NCBI GenBank assembly: GCA_018242725.1
Contig: JAFEBI010000029.1
Coordinates: 1 to 60,618, forward strand
Direction of reading: 5' to 3'
Length of the DNA: 60,618 nucleotides
Source of the DNA: Nitrospira sp.
Lineage (GTDB): Bacteria; Nitrospirota; Nitrospiria; Nitrospirales; Nitrospiraceae
Positions within the stretch are counted from its first letter, which is position 1. Every line of letters begins with the position of its first letter. Shown here piece after piece: positions 54,114-60,618 of the stretch. A program made the position numbers and the translations under genes. The notes below the pieces were generated by a model. That model had not been told where the DNA came from and ran no database searches. It saw only the letters and a program-made list of their open reading frames with translations.

Positions 54114-54800
54114 ATGGTGCGCCTCGCCCTACTGCTGCTCATCGTGGCACTGGTCACCGTGGGGCCGCAACTGTGGACCAAGCGCGTCTTTGCCAGACAC
54201 AATACCCCTCGTCCGGACTTTCCTGGGACCGGAGGAGAGTTAGCCAGACACCTGCTCAATCGGTTCGACCTTCACTATGTCATCGTGGAGCCGACGCGAA
54301 TAGGCGATCACTATGATCCTATTAGCAAAGCAGTCCGACTGACACCTGATATCCTCGACGGCAAATCACTAACGGCAATTACGATTGCCGCCCACGAAGT
54401 CGGACATGCTATTCAAGACCACCTGAAATACCAGCCGTTAACGGAGCGTACAAAGCTTGTGCGTGTCGCGCAAAGAGCGGAAAAGATCGGGGCGGTACTC
54501 ATGATGGCCATGCCCATCGCGGGGGCGGTCGCGCGCACCCCGGTTGCGAGTGTCGTCGTTCTGATGGCCGGGATGGCGACGATGGGGATCTCGACGTTGG
54601 TCCACCTGATCACACTTCCCGTCGAATGGGATGCCAGTTTCAAACGGGCCCTGCCCGTTCTCCGGCAAGGCAATTATCTCTCGCCGGAGGATGAGCGGGG
54701 AGCTCGTAGCATCCTGACCGCCGCCGCATTCACCTACTTGGCGGCATCCCTGGCAAGCTTGGTCAACCTCTGGCGCTGGATCGGGTTCCTCAGGCGATAG
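54114..54800 (+). CDS. YugP-like neutral zinc metallopeptidase
   Basis: A 228-residue membrane protein with the zinc motif HEVGH in AITIAAHEVGHAIQDH, preceded by KAVRLTPDILDGKS, and followed by three or four hydrophobic segments; LPVEWDASFKRALPVL carries the conserved Glu expected to be a further zinc ligand. Matches the DUF/YugP family of membrane zinc peptidases of unknown substrate. ATG 54114 follows GGAGGAACGGGAG; the longer frame from 54006 is not needed. Convergent with the hydrolase gene. Confidence 0.9.
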   Translation: MVRLALLLLIVALVTVGPQLWTKRVFARHNTPRPDFPGTGGELARHLLNRFDLHYVIVEPTRIGDHYDPISKAVRLTPDILDGKSLTAITIAAHEVGHAIQDHLKYQPLTERTKLVRVAQRAEKIGAVLMMAMPIAGAVARTPVASVVVLMAGMATMGISTLVHLITLPVEWDASFKRALPVLRQGNYLSPEDERGARSILTAAAFTYLAASLASLVNLWRWIGFLRR

Positions 54801-54821
54801 GCTCGGATCAAATTCCAGGCT

Positions 54822-55562
54822 TCATCGTAGTCGACGGTGGAAGAGCTCAGCCGCGAGGCCATAGCAGATCCGCGCAGCAGCCGGGTCGTATCGAGGACCT
54901 TCGTCGCGAAGAAAGGCATGGGCGCCGTTGAACTCATGCCACTGAAATCGCACAGCGGCATCACTCAGTGCGTTGTAAATGAGCGCCCGCCCCTCGCGAG
55001 GGATGTGCGGGTCCTGTCGACCCCAGATCATCAGCAACTCACCCCGGATCTCGGCAACCCGATCCAGGCTGTCGTCATGGAGTCCCTGACCGAGACTGTG
55101 CTTATGAATGTCCGTGGCGTAGAAACAGGCCGCAGCCAGCACATCGGGCTGCATCGCCGCACGAAACGCCAGATGGCCTCCAATGCAGATCCCCATCACA
55201 CCCACCTTACCCGTGCAATACGGTGACGACGCCAGGTAGTCCAAGACCGCGCGCGCATCACCATCATAGCTCGACAGAGTTTTGGTGATTTTGTGCTGAT
55301 TGCCGCGCGCCGCGCCTGCCTCGTCATAGCCCAACACCGTACCGGTCGGCTCCAGCTCATGGAAGATCTCCGGTACCGCCACCACAAATCCATGGCTCGC
55401 CAGCATGGCGGCCGTGCGACGGATCGGCCCCGTGACCTGGAAAATCTCCGAGTAGAGGAGTACCCCCGGATAACGACCCTCACCGTTAGGACGAACGAGA
55501 TAGGTCCGCATCGGCCCCGTTGGAGTCGGCAGATCAGTCGATTCAGACTCAGTAATGGTCAT
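54822..55562 (-). CDS. Dienelactone-hydrolase-family protein
   Basis: A 246-residue alpha/beta hydrolase. The nucleophile is the Cys in GVMGICIGGHLAF, the Asp is in GRQDPHIP, and the His in FNGAHAFLRDEGPRYD, giving the Cys-Asp-His triad of dienelactone hydrolases. The true substrate may be another lactone or ester, since no chlorocatechol genes are adjacent. GAGGTGG precedes the start. Its 3' end abuts the convergent zinc peptidase. Confidence 0.92.
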   Translation of the reverse strand: MTITESESTDLPTPTGPMRTYLVRPNGEGRYPGVLLYSEIFQVTGPIRRTAAMLASHGFVVAVPEIFHELEPTGTVLGYDEAGAARGNQHKITKTLSSYDGDARAVLDYLASSPYCTGKVGVMGICIGGHLAFRAAMQPDVLAAACFYATDIHKHSLGQGLHDDSLDRVAEIRGELLMIWGRQDPHIPREGRALIYNALSDAAVRFQWHEFNGAHAFLRDEGPRYDPAAARICYGLAAELFHRRLR

Positions 55563-55767
55563 ACATCCACCTCACAGTAGGTTGATCTGATTTGGAGAGA
55601 GGATTGAGTCGGGCACAGAGTTATTGTACGTGGAAGCGAAAGGATTGCCTTCTCTTTTCTCTTTTCCAGATTGTAAAAACAGGCCTGGAAATTCACAGTG
55701 ATCCTAGATCGAAACCGAGACCTGTCTGCCTACTGCTGAACGGCTGGTCGACGGCAAGATTCGAGGC

Positions 55768-57156
55768 TTATCGCGCAAGCTTCTTCTTGATTGCCGTCAA
55801 GTGCTCAGGGGTCGATCGCACCTGGATCGTCACGCCTTCGGCATCATACTGTTCGGACAGAATCCGCATCCGGGATCGGATCTCAGCCAGGGTCTTTTGA
55901 GCCGTAAATGGAATATGCAATTTCTCATCGATCATCTCTTGCTCGAAATGCCTCATGATGCGCTCGCGCAAAGCGGTCACATCGTCCTGGTTCCTCGTGG
56001 ACAGGAACACGGCATCCGGATATTCAGACTTCAGCGAGACGATCTCATCCGGGCCGAGACGATCCTGTTTATTCAACACCAGAAGGCTGGGAATATCCGT
56101 GGCGCCCACGTCGGCTAACACGTTCCGCGTGACGTCAAGTTGAGACCGAAAGGAAGGGTCCGACGCATCGACGACAAACAGCACCAAAGAGGCACAGGCC
56201 GCTTCATCCAGCGTCGACTTGAACGACGCCACCAGATCATGCGGAAGTTTTTTGATAAATCCCACCGTATCGCTCATGAGCACTTTCGGACGCGATTCAG
56301 GATAGAGAGGCCGAATCGTGGTATCGAGTGTGGCGAACAGCTTGTCGGCGACGAGCACATCGCTTCCGGTCATCGCCCGCATCAGTGAGGATTTTCCGGC
56401 ATTGGTATAGCCGACGAGCGCGACCGTCAATTCACTCCCTCGCCTTGCCCGACGCGTGTGATGTTCGTCTCCAATGGCCGCCAATTCCGACTTGAGTTCT
56501 TTCACACGATCACGAATGCGTCGCTTATCGAGTTCGAGACTCGTCTCTCCGGCCCCTTTTCCGCCGATGCCTCCGCCTTGCCGCTCTCTCCCACCCCCGG
56601 TCTCCCGCAACCGTGGGGCCAGATAGTTGAGACGCGCGATCTCCACCTGCAACCGGGCCGCTCTGGTCCTGGCATGTCGGCTGAAAATTTCTATGATGAC
56701 CCCGGTTCGGTCCAGCACCGGCACGCCGACGACGCGTTCAAGATGACTCAACTGTGACGGCGACAGATCACAATCCACAATGACAATCTGCGCCTGTTGA
56801 TGAGGACTGAGAGACCCCTCGCAGAGGTTCTCCGGTTCTTCCTCGACAAAATCCTCAACTTCGTCCGATTCAGCAGCTTCTTGCTTCAAGGCCGCTTTGT
56901 GCATCGGTTTTTCAAATGACATCCCGATAGTGCCTGGCCCACCGGTCCACCGGGCCAACTCGGTGAGTTTCCCTTGCCCCAGGACGGTTGAAAACTTCTC
57001 GGAATTCCGTTTTTGAGTCACATGGCCGACCACCTGGTAGCCGAGGGTCGTGACGAGGCGGGAAAGTTCATGCAACGAACTATCCACCTCTTCCCGAGTC
57101 ACCCCAGGAGTCTGGATCGCCACCAACACGGCACGAGATGGTGAAAGAGTCGTCAT
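55768..57156 (-). CDS. hflX: GTPase HflX
   Basis: A 462-residue HflX. The N-terminal domain (SRLVTTLGYQVVGHVTQKR, LGQGKLTEL) is followed by the Gly-rich GGRERQGGGIGGKGAGETSLE linker in outline, and the G domain: GYTNAGKSSLMRAMTG, DTVGFIKKLPHDLVASFKST, NKQD. HflX rescues stalled ribosomes by splitting them. The variable insertion with acidic residues near 95-115 (ESDEVEDFVEEEPE) is larger than in E. coli. The ribosome-binding site is weak. Confidence 0.96.
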   Translation of the reverse strand: MTTLSPSRAVLVAIQTPGVTREEVDSSLHELSRLVTTLGYQVVGHVTQKRNSEKFSTVLGQGKLTELARWTGGPGTIGMSFEKPMHKAALKQEAAESDEVEDFVEEEPENLCEGSLSPHQQAQIVIVDCDLSPSQLSHLERVVGVPVLDRTGVIIEIFSRHARTRAARLQVEIARLNYLAPRLRETGGGRERQGGGIGGKGAGETSLELDKRRIRDRVKELKSELAAIGDEHHTRRARRGSELTVALVGYTNAGKSSLMRAMTGSDVLVADKLFATLDTTIRPLYPESRPKVLMSDTVGFIKKLPHDLVASFKSTLDEAACASLVLFVVDASDPSFRSQLDVTRNVLADVGATDIPSLLVLNKQDRLGPDEIVSLKSEYPDAVFLSTRNQDDVTALRERIMRHFEQEMIDEKLHIPFTAQKTLAEIRSRMRILSEQYDAEGVTIQVRSTPEHLTAIKKKLAR

Positions 57157-57499
57157 TGTCTACGGTTCCTATGTTCCATTGTGAATGAATGGTATGCATC
57201 TTAACAGGAAAGCGCGAGTTTCATCCGGATTCGGCGCCTTTCACACAGCATCTCTTAGGCAGCACCCAACATGCACAAAAGGGAACTCCATTTACCCACG
57301 ACACACGTCCGCTCTGAACGGCACGACGGAAGAACACGGTACGCACTATGGATCTGCCGATCCTCCGGCGTTCCCCCGCCATCTTACGTATCGATACCAT
57401 TTGCCATGCATACGTACGTGTCTTATCGTATAATCAAACATAGGTCGTCTGCGGCTTACTCCTTCGAGGCGTTTTCTGCTTGGCTGTACCCACACGCGA
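57157..57499. other. Divergent intergenic region upstream of the nuclease gene
   Basis: About 340 bases. A perfect TATAAT at 57429-57434 lies 65 bases before the nuclease start. No other structure is convincing. Confidence 0.45.
57429..57434 (+). promoter_or_regulatory. Candidate -10 box of the nuclease gene
   Basis: A perfect TATAAT. No matching -35 at 16-18 bases; the best TTGCCA (57401-57406) is 22 bases away. Confidence 0.35.
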
Positions 57500-58009
57500 A
57501 TGCGATTGATTCGATTACCACCGGCCCTCGCTCTTCTCATCCTGCTGTTCAGTACCCCCGCCTTTTCGTTCACGGCCTTAGTCGTTTCCGTCAAAGACGG
57601 CGACACGATCGAAGTCCTGTCGAATGGGCGAGCCACGAAGATTCGTTTACGTGGGATCGACTGCCCCGAGAAACGCCAAGCCTACGGATACCGGGCCAAA
57701 CTCGCGACGGCTGTCTTGACCTTTGGACAGGCCGTCACAATCCACCCACATGAAAAAGATAAGTACGGACGACTCGTTGCCGACGTGGTGCTTGAGGATG
57801 AGACCAATGTGAACCACCTCTTGGTCAAAGACGGGTGGTGCTGGTGGTATCGGAAGTATGCGCCGGATGATACCGTCCTTGAAACATTAGAGAGTGAAGC
57901 GCGCCAGACCAAACGAGGCCTATGGAACGATCCACACCCCCTCCCACCCTGGGTCTATCGTAAGCTGAAACAGAAGCCGCCTGTCGGCATCCTGGAGCAG
58001 CTCCCGTAG
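57500..58009 (+). CDS. Exported thermonuclease (SNase-like) family protein
   Basis: A 169-residue protein with a signal peptide (LPPALALLILLFSTPAFSF) and a staphylococcal-nuclease fold: VSVKDGDTIEVLS, KIRLRGIDCPE with the catalytic Arg, KRQAYGYRAKLATA carrying the second acidic/basic pair, HEKDKYGRLVADV and GWCWWYRKYA. All catalytic positions of the SNase family appear to be kept (Asp, Arg, Glu, Arg). It would be a calcium-dependent nuclease in the periplasm or outside. Confidence 0.92.
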   Translation: MRLIRLPPALALLILLFSTPAFSFTALVVSVKDGDTIEVLSNGRATKIRLRGIDCPEKRQAYGYRAKLATAVLTFGQAVTIHPHEKDKYGRLVADVVLEDETNVNHLLVKDGWCWWYRKYAPDDTVLETLESEARQTKRGLWNDPHPLPPWVYRKLKQKPPVGILEQLP

Positions 58010-58010
58010 C

Positions 58011-58033
58011 AAGGCCTACAACAGCCTTTTTCT
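58011..58033 (+). terminator. Weak intrinsic terminator after the nuclease gene
   Basis: AAGGC (58011-58015) pairs with GCCTT (58024-58028), followed by T residues. The stem is short and the loop is eight bases. Confidence 0.4.
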
Positions 58034-58232
58034 CCCCCCCTTTGCTTCGCAGACATGTAGTTCTTTCATAGAAATTCCCCCGTCCAGTGGCTGAGAGCGT
58101 CCGTATGGACGAGGCCGTTCAACGAAGCCTCATACTCTGTTGGAATCCTCTCTTCTGCGTATCTCTCTAGCGACAAATTCACAAGCCATTGATTCTATGA
58201 ATATCTTTGTGCTTTTTTTGAGTGAAAGTTCG

Positions 58233-58328
58233 TGCTAGGATCCCTGTGCTGCTTTCTTTCGCCATGGAGTCTCTCCCGGCGGTAAGAAATGGGGGGAGGT
58301 GATAGGGGTATCACCTCCCCTTTCTTTT
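58233..58328 (+). ncRNA. Candidate small orphan transcript (promoter to terminator)
   Basis: An extended -10 box (TG at 58233-58234, then C and TAGGAT 58236-58241) precedes, by about 50 bases, a very strong intrinsic terminator, with no gene between. The transcript would be about 75-80 bases. It contains a possible 12-codon frame from ATG 58264 that stops inside the terminator stem, but that frame lacks a ribosome-binding site. Classified as RNA on structure only. Confidence 0.4.
58293..58328 (+). terminator. Strong intrinsic terminator with SD/anti-SD arms
   Basis: A perfect 12-base-pair stem (58293-58304 with 58309-58320), GGGG loop, and a T-rich tail. The left arm contains GGAGGTGAT and the right arm ATCACCTCC, which equal the ideal Shine-Dalgarno sequence and the 3' end of 16S rRNA. 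Confidence 0.85.
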
Positions 58329-58442
58329 TCCAGGCTGGTGGTTCGTTGCCAAGACCTGGGCCTACCGAGCCTCCGCTCTCCCCTTTTCCTACGTCGTCAG
58401 CTCATACGGTACACGTCACCAGTCTAGCCGGTTACCTCTAGC

Positions 58443-58562
58443 AGAATGCTGAAAAAGTCCTCCAGCGGCGTTCTCGCATCACTCAGAGGCTTGACGTACC
58501 GAAGCGTACGCCTCGCCCCTTCGCTCGCTGCGGCCTTGCTGGAGAGCCTTTTTGAGCATTCT
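58443..58562. repeat. 120-bp long-hairpin repeat (MITE/REP-like)
   Basis: The ends AGAATGCTGAAAAAGTCCTC (58443-) and GCCTTTTTGAGCATTCT (-58562) belong to 24-25-base near-perfect inverted repeats that extend to CCAGC/GCTGG. The middle contains further complementary stretches around GACGTACC and GCGTACGCC, so the whole unit folds into one hairpin. I recall similar units recurring between genes in Nitrospira chromosomes; this is from memory. Confidence 0.7.
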
Positions 58563-58777
58563 GAAGTCTAGAATTTCACAGTTCCCTCTATCATCGTGCA
58601 GCGATGTCCGAAGCAGAAACCGCGTCTTTCAGCAAACTGCTAGAACTCATCAAGAATTGGACCCTATGGACGGAGATCCTCCAGGGTGGTGTCGCCTATA
58701 ACCAGGGCTGCCGATGAACTGTTGGATTAGATAATGCTCGATGCCGAGCTGAGAAAAGTCGAGGGAGGGAGAAGTGA

Positions 58778-58801
58778 GGAGGCGACGTGACCGTCGCCTC
58801 C
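58778..58801 (-). terminator. Hairpin after the lysine-rich peptide gene
   Basis: A perfect 10-base-pair stem (58778-58787 with 58792-58801) around a 4-base loop, 13 bases past the stop of the peptide gene on the minus strand. The tail is pyrimidine-rich rather than a T-run, so termination strength is uncertain. Confidence 0.55.
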
Positions 58802-58814
58802 CAGAGTGCAACGA

Positions 58815-58877
58815 CTACTTCTTCTTCTTGGCCGCCTTCTTCGCCGGCTTCTTCGCTGCTGCTTTCTTCGTCGCCAT
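58815..58877 (-). CDS. 20-residue lysine/alanine-rich peptide (histone-H1-tail-like)
   Basis: A complete miniature gene: ATG 58877, twenty codons and TAG 58815-58817. The product contains 11 Lys, 6 Ala and 1 Pro, beginning MATKKAAAKK and ending AAKKKK, resembling the tails of histone H1 and bacterial H1-like proteins. An unusually good Shine-Dalgarno sequence, GGGAGGTGAGG, precedes the ATG, and a hairpin follows the stop. A nucleic-acid-binding role is inference; it may instead be a remnant of a longer H1-like gene, but the intact start signals argue against that. Confidence 0.6.
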   Translation of the reverse strand: MATKKAAAKKPAKKAAKKKK

Positions 58878-59319
58878 GAGAACCTCACCTCCCTTCCATT
58901 TCAAAAATGGGGATACTGTATGTGTGGTATAGCAGACTTTGAGCAATCAGTAAAATCCTCCCGACACAAACTTTTGTGATCGGCAGAAGTCGTGACACCC
59001 CTGAAGGGCATTCGAGGCCATCGGACTTGCTCATGACCCCTTCTACCGCAACCACCAAGACGCCACTGCGACAAGCCCGGCCATGGGTTGCGCGGGGCTT
59101 GTCGGGCAGGCCCGCCCTTTTGCCCCTCCAGGACTCCGCCTGCCGATCTCCTCTGGCGTCTTGTGGGTTTCGTGATGAATCGCAATGAATAGTGCGGGCT
59201 AACGAGATGAGAATCGGATGCAATCGCCGGTAATCACAGCCTATGACCATTGGAGAAAGCACAGGCTTGGTCTGCCGGAACGACAAACGGGACCTGCTTC
59301 TCTCAACCGATCTACCGCA
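58878..59319. other. Intergenic region, peptide gene to smbP
   Basis: About 440 bases. A 10-base-pair inverted repeat, CGACAAGCCC (59069-59078) with GGGCTTGTCG (59095-59104), lies in the middle; its role is unknown. Frames here look like chance. Confidence 0.45.
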
Positions 59320-59697
59320 TTACTTCTCAGACAAGTGTGTGACCGCTTGTTCGGTGTGTTTCGTGGCCACGTCCGCATGACCCGCGCCCCCATGCTCAAT
59401 GGCGTGTTTTAGCTCCGCGATGCCGGCGTCCACATGCGCATCCTTGCCTGCTTTCAGCGCATGTTGCAGGGCCGCTTCCGCACTAGCCAGGAATGGCCCC
59501 ATATGACCCTGCTTGCTATGGTCCGCGGCTTCCTTGGCAAGCTTGATGGCATCCTGCCGATGCTGGTCTTCGGAACGGACTGCATCACGACGTGCCCCGC
59601 CTTCGGCGAATACCGGCTGCAACGGCAGAACTGTGCAAGTGACGAGAACGAATAGTGCGACGAGTGCAACTGCTCGTGGCCTGATATATCGTGTCAT
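59320..59697 (-). CDS. smbP: SmbP-like small metal-binding periplasmic protein
   Basis: A 125-residue protein with a signal peptide (to VFAEGG) and a mature four-helix-type sequence rich in regularly spaced His: AADHSKQGHMG, AALQHALKAGKDAHV, ELKHAIEHGGAGHAD and VATKHTEQAVTHL. The arrangement matches SmbP of Nitrosomonas europaea, which binds several copper and other metal ions and is used in metal tolerance. ATG 59697 is chosen because GGGAG lies 7 bases upstream; ATG 59703 is closer to it. Isolated, next to decayed mobile DNA. Confidence 0.88.
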   Translation of the reverse strand: MTRYIRPRAVALVALFVLVTCTVLPLQPVFAEGGARRDAVRSEDQHRQDAIKLAKEAADHSKQGHMGPFLASAEAALQHALKAGKDAHVDAGIAELKHAIEHGGAGHADVATKHTEQAVTHLSEK

Positions 59698-59788
59698 TAG
59701 CATGCTCCCTTCTTAAATGAACCAAGATCGGTAGGATTCTCTCCTCTTGAGGAGAGTCACCGGATAGCTCCACCCTTCTCGACGAAGG

Positions 59789-59865
59789 TCATTGTACCAT
59801 GTGTGCAGCCAGAACTTCCCCAGGATGGATCACTGACAACCGTTTCAGCAAGCGATGAGGATCGT
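59789..59865 (-). pseudogene. Possible HigA-antitoxin N-terminal remnant
   Basis: One minus-strand frame reads KRLSVIHPGEVLAAHMVQ then stop. The HPGEVL motif is the usual start of HigA-type antitoxins (PIHPGEVLxxEFL), but only this short piece is present and nothing of the HTH follows. A neighbouring frame (FVQTDSRRLFDAVLREALAL, around 59890-59965) also reads like a fragment of a protein end. Both are weak. Confidence 0.3.
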
Positions 59866-59967
59866 ATTGACCACTTGAGTCTCCTACATCAGCCCGCCAG
59901 GGCCAGGGCTTCGCGCAGGACAGCGTCGAAGAGACGGCGGCTGTCGGTTTGCACAAAGGGCTCCTCT

Positions 59968-60198
59968 TCAATGACCTAGCGTGCGAAACGAGGCCAAATA
60001 ATTTACTGGAGCGAGGCAGTCTGGAGAAACCTCTTCACTTTTAATAACTAGGACATCCGGTTTCCCCGATTCGACTTTGAGGACCAGGTAAAAGCAGTAA
60101 TTAGACTTCGATCGACTCTGTTTCCATTCGTTCTGCGTCAGGAAAAAGGACAGCTTTTGACCTGATTGGCGAGCTGCTTTGACCTCGATGTAGCGGGG
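59968..60198 (-). pseudogene. C-terminal fragment of a DUF3883-type protein, cut by the IS3 element
   Basis: The minus frame ending at TGA 59968-59970 reads PPRYIEVKAARQSG, FFLTQNEWKQSRSKSNYCFYLVL and VESGKPDVLVIKSEEV, which is the pattern of the DUF3883 (NO VEIN C-terminal) domain, a nuclease-like domain found in restriction and defence proteins; IEVKA resembles the ExK half of a PD-(D/E)xK site. No start codon exists: the frame is interrupted at 60198/60199 by the left end of the insertion sequence. The N-terminal part should lie beyond the element, outside the window. Confidence 0.6.
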
Positions 60199-60260
60199 TG
60201 GTCTTTCCCCGATTTTATGGACACATCAGAAACGCGCCATACTAGGCGAGGAGGTGTGTC

Positions 60261-60506
60261 ATGGAGCAACGGAGAACGTACAGCCAAGACTTTAAGCAGG
60301 AAGCCGTCCAGCTGACCAAGCAGGCCAGCGGCGCGATGACACAAGTGGCTAAGGATTTGGGTATTAATGCCGCCATGCTGGGGCGGTGGTGCCGGGAAGT
60401 GGGGCAACGAGGCCGGAACGCCTTTCCAGGAACCGGGATCCCTCACGATCAAGAACGCGCCCGCCTCAAACGTGAATTGGCCCTCGTCACGCGCGAGATT
60501 TTTTAA
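60261..60506 (+). pseudogene. IS3-family transposase OrfA, probably frameshifted
   Basis: 81 codons: RRTYSQDFKQEAVQLTKQ, VAKDLGINAAMLGRWCRE and DQERARLKRELALVTREIF form the HTH and leucine-zipper of an IS3 OrfA. The frame stops at TAA inside a T6A4 run (60499-60508). In the -1 frame the expected continuation LKEAAAFFAR appears directly, so one T was probably lost from the run, or ribosomal slippage is needed. AGGAGG precedes the ATG. Confidence 0.8.
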
Positions 60507-60552
60507 AAGAAGCGGCAGCGTTCTTCGCCAGGACCGCACGGGAAAGGATGCC

Positions 60553-60618
60553 ATGCTCCAACGTTGCCGCACCATGTTTCCCCTGCGTCTGATATGTCGC
60601 CTGCTCCACGTGTCACCG
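60553..60618 (+). CDS. IS3-family transposase OrfB, 5' end only
   Basis: From ATG 60553 the frame MLQRCRTMFPLRLICRLLHVS matches the start of IS3 OrfB proteins (FPLRLxCRLLxVSxSGYY). It runs off the window after 22 codons, so the DDE core cannot be judged. Confidence 0.75.
   Translation, partial: MLQRCRTMFPLRLICRLLHVSP

Larger units (their letters stand above)
60199..60618 (+). mobile_element. Left part of an IS3-family insertion sequence
   Basis: The element appears to begin at TGGTCTTTCCCCGATTTTAT (60199), with the TG terminus typical of IS3-family ends, followed by orfA (60261) and the start of orfB (60553). It continues past the window edge. It lies inside a DUF3883-type gene running the other way. 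Confidence 0.75.

Noticed and set aside
58264..58302. 12-codon leader peptide ahead of the SD/anti-SD hairpin
   Set aside because: No ribosome-binding site upstream and nothing downstream to be attenuated.
1..60618. CRISPR arrays, tRNA and rRNA genes
   Set aside because: No regularly spaced direct repeats and no tRNA- or rRNA-like sequence were noticed on reading; a covariance-model scan would be needed to exclude them.

Overview
The window looks like a chromosomal segment of a Nitrospira-type bacterium (phylum Nitrospirota). This is an inference from gene content, not a database result. The pointers are a ribosomal-protein and translation cluster interleaved with argC/argJ, DcaP-type and FadL-type outer-membrane proteins typical of a diderm, a fused cytochrome c/FTR1 iron permease, an SmbP-like His-rich periplasmic protein known from nitrifiers, and an approximately 120-bp hairpin repeat of a kind I associate with Nitrospira intergenic regions. 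No rRNA or tRNA gene and no CRISPR array was recognised.

Layout. 1-240 is the decayed 3' end of an IS5-type transposase. 0.4-9.25 kb is a dense plus-strand housekeeping block: a YggX-like protein, two tandem bifunctional-nuclease (BFN) genes, rplM-rpsI with a clear terminator, argC, argJ, then rpsB-tsf-pyrH-frr and alr. 9.3-15.8 kb is mostly minus strand: a FadL/OmpP1 porin, a large hybrid histidine kinase, a thiamine-binding protein paired with a siroheme-synthesis dehydrogenase, and an HNH nuclease. 15.9-22.9 kb carries small redox and cofactor genes (Rieske protein, cytochrome-FTR1 permease, thioredoxin-like ferredoxin, MoaB, CBS pair, PhzF-like enzyme). 22.9-26.9 kb holds two tandem paralogous radical SAM proteins with an unusual CX4CX2C cluster motif. 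27.5-30.5 kb has a DcaP-like porin with a good promoter and a PilZ protein.

30.7-38.2 kb is the loosest part. It has a 98-bp IS5-type MITE with target duplication, a run of five small exported proteins or lipoproteins, a second PilZ protein, more than 1 kb without a convincing gene, and a receiver-less sigma-54 activator. From 38.2 kb come TerC (behind a candidate structured leader), HrpB, YkvA, an OPT transporter and a DEAD-box helicase. 47.6-53.7 kb is a minus-strand run in which a geranylgeranyl-reductase-like flavoprotein, a lipoprotein-anchored signal peptidase I with a Ser/His rather than Ser/Lys pair, a 925-residue MHYT-PAS-SpoIIE-HATPase-STAS protein (phosphatase, kinase and antagonist in one chain), a separate STAS protein and a lipoprotein follow each other.

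The right end (58-60.6 kb) is accessory. It has an orphan promoter-terminator unit whose hairpin arms match Shine-Dalgarno and anti-Shine-Dalgarno, a long hairpin repeat, a 20-residue lysine/alanine peptide gene with its own ribosome-binding site and hairpin, SmbP, and a DUF3883-type gene cut by an IS3-family element that runs off the window. The best candidates for something undescribed are the twin radical SAM genes, the all-in-one partner-switching protein next to the lipoprotein signal peptidase, and the small-RNA/mini-peptide region at 58.2-58.9 kb.
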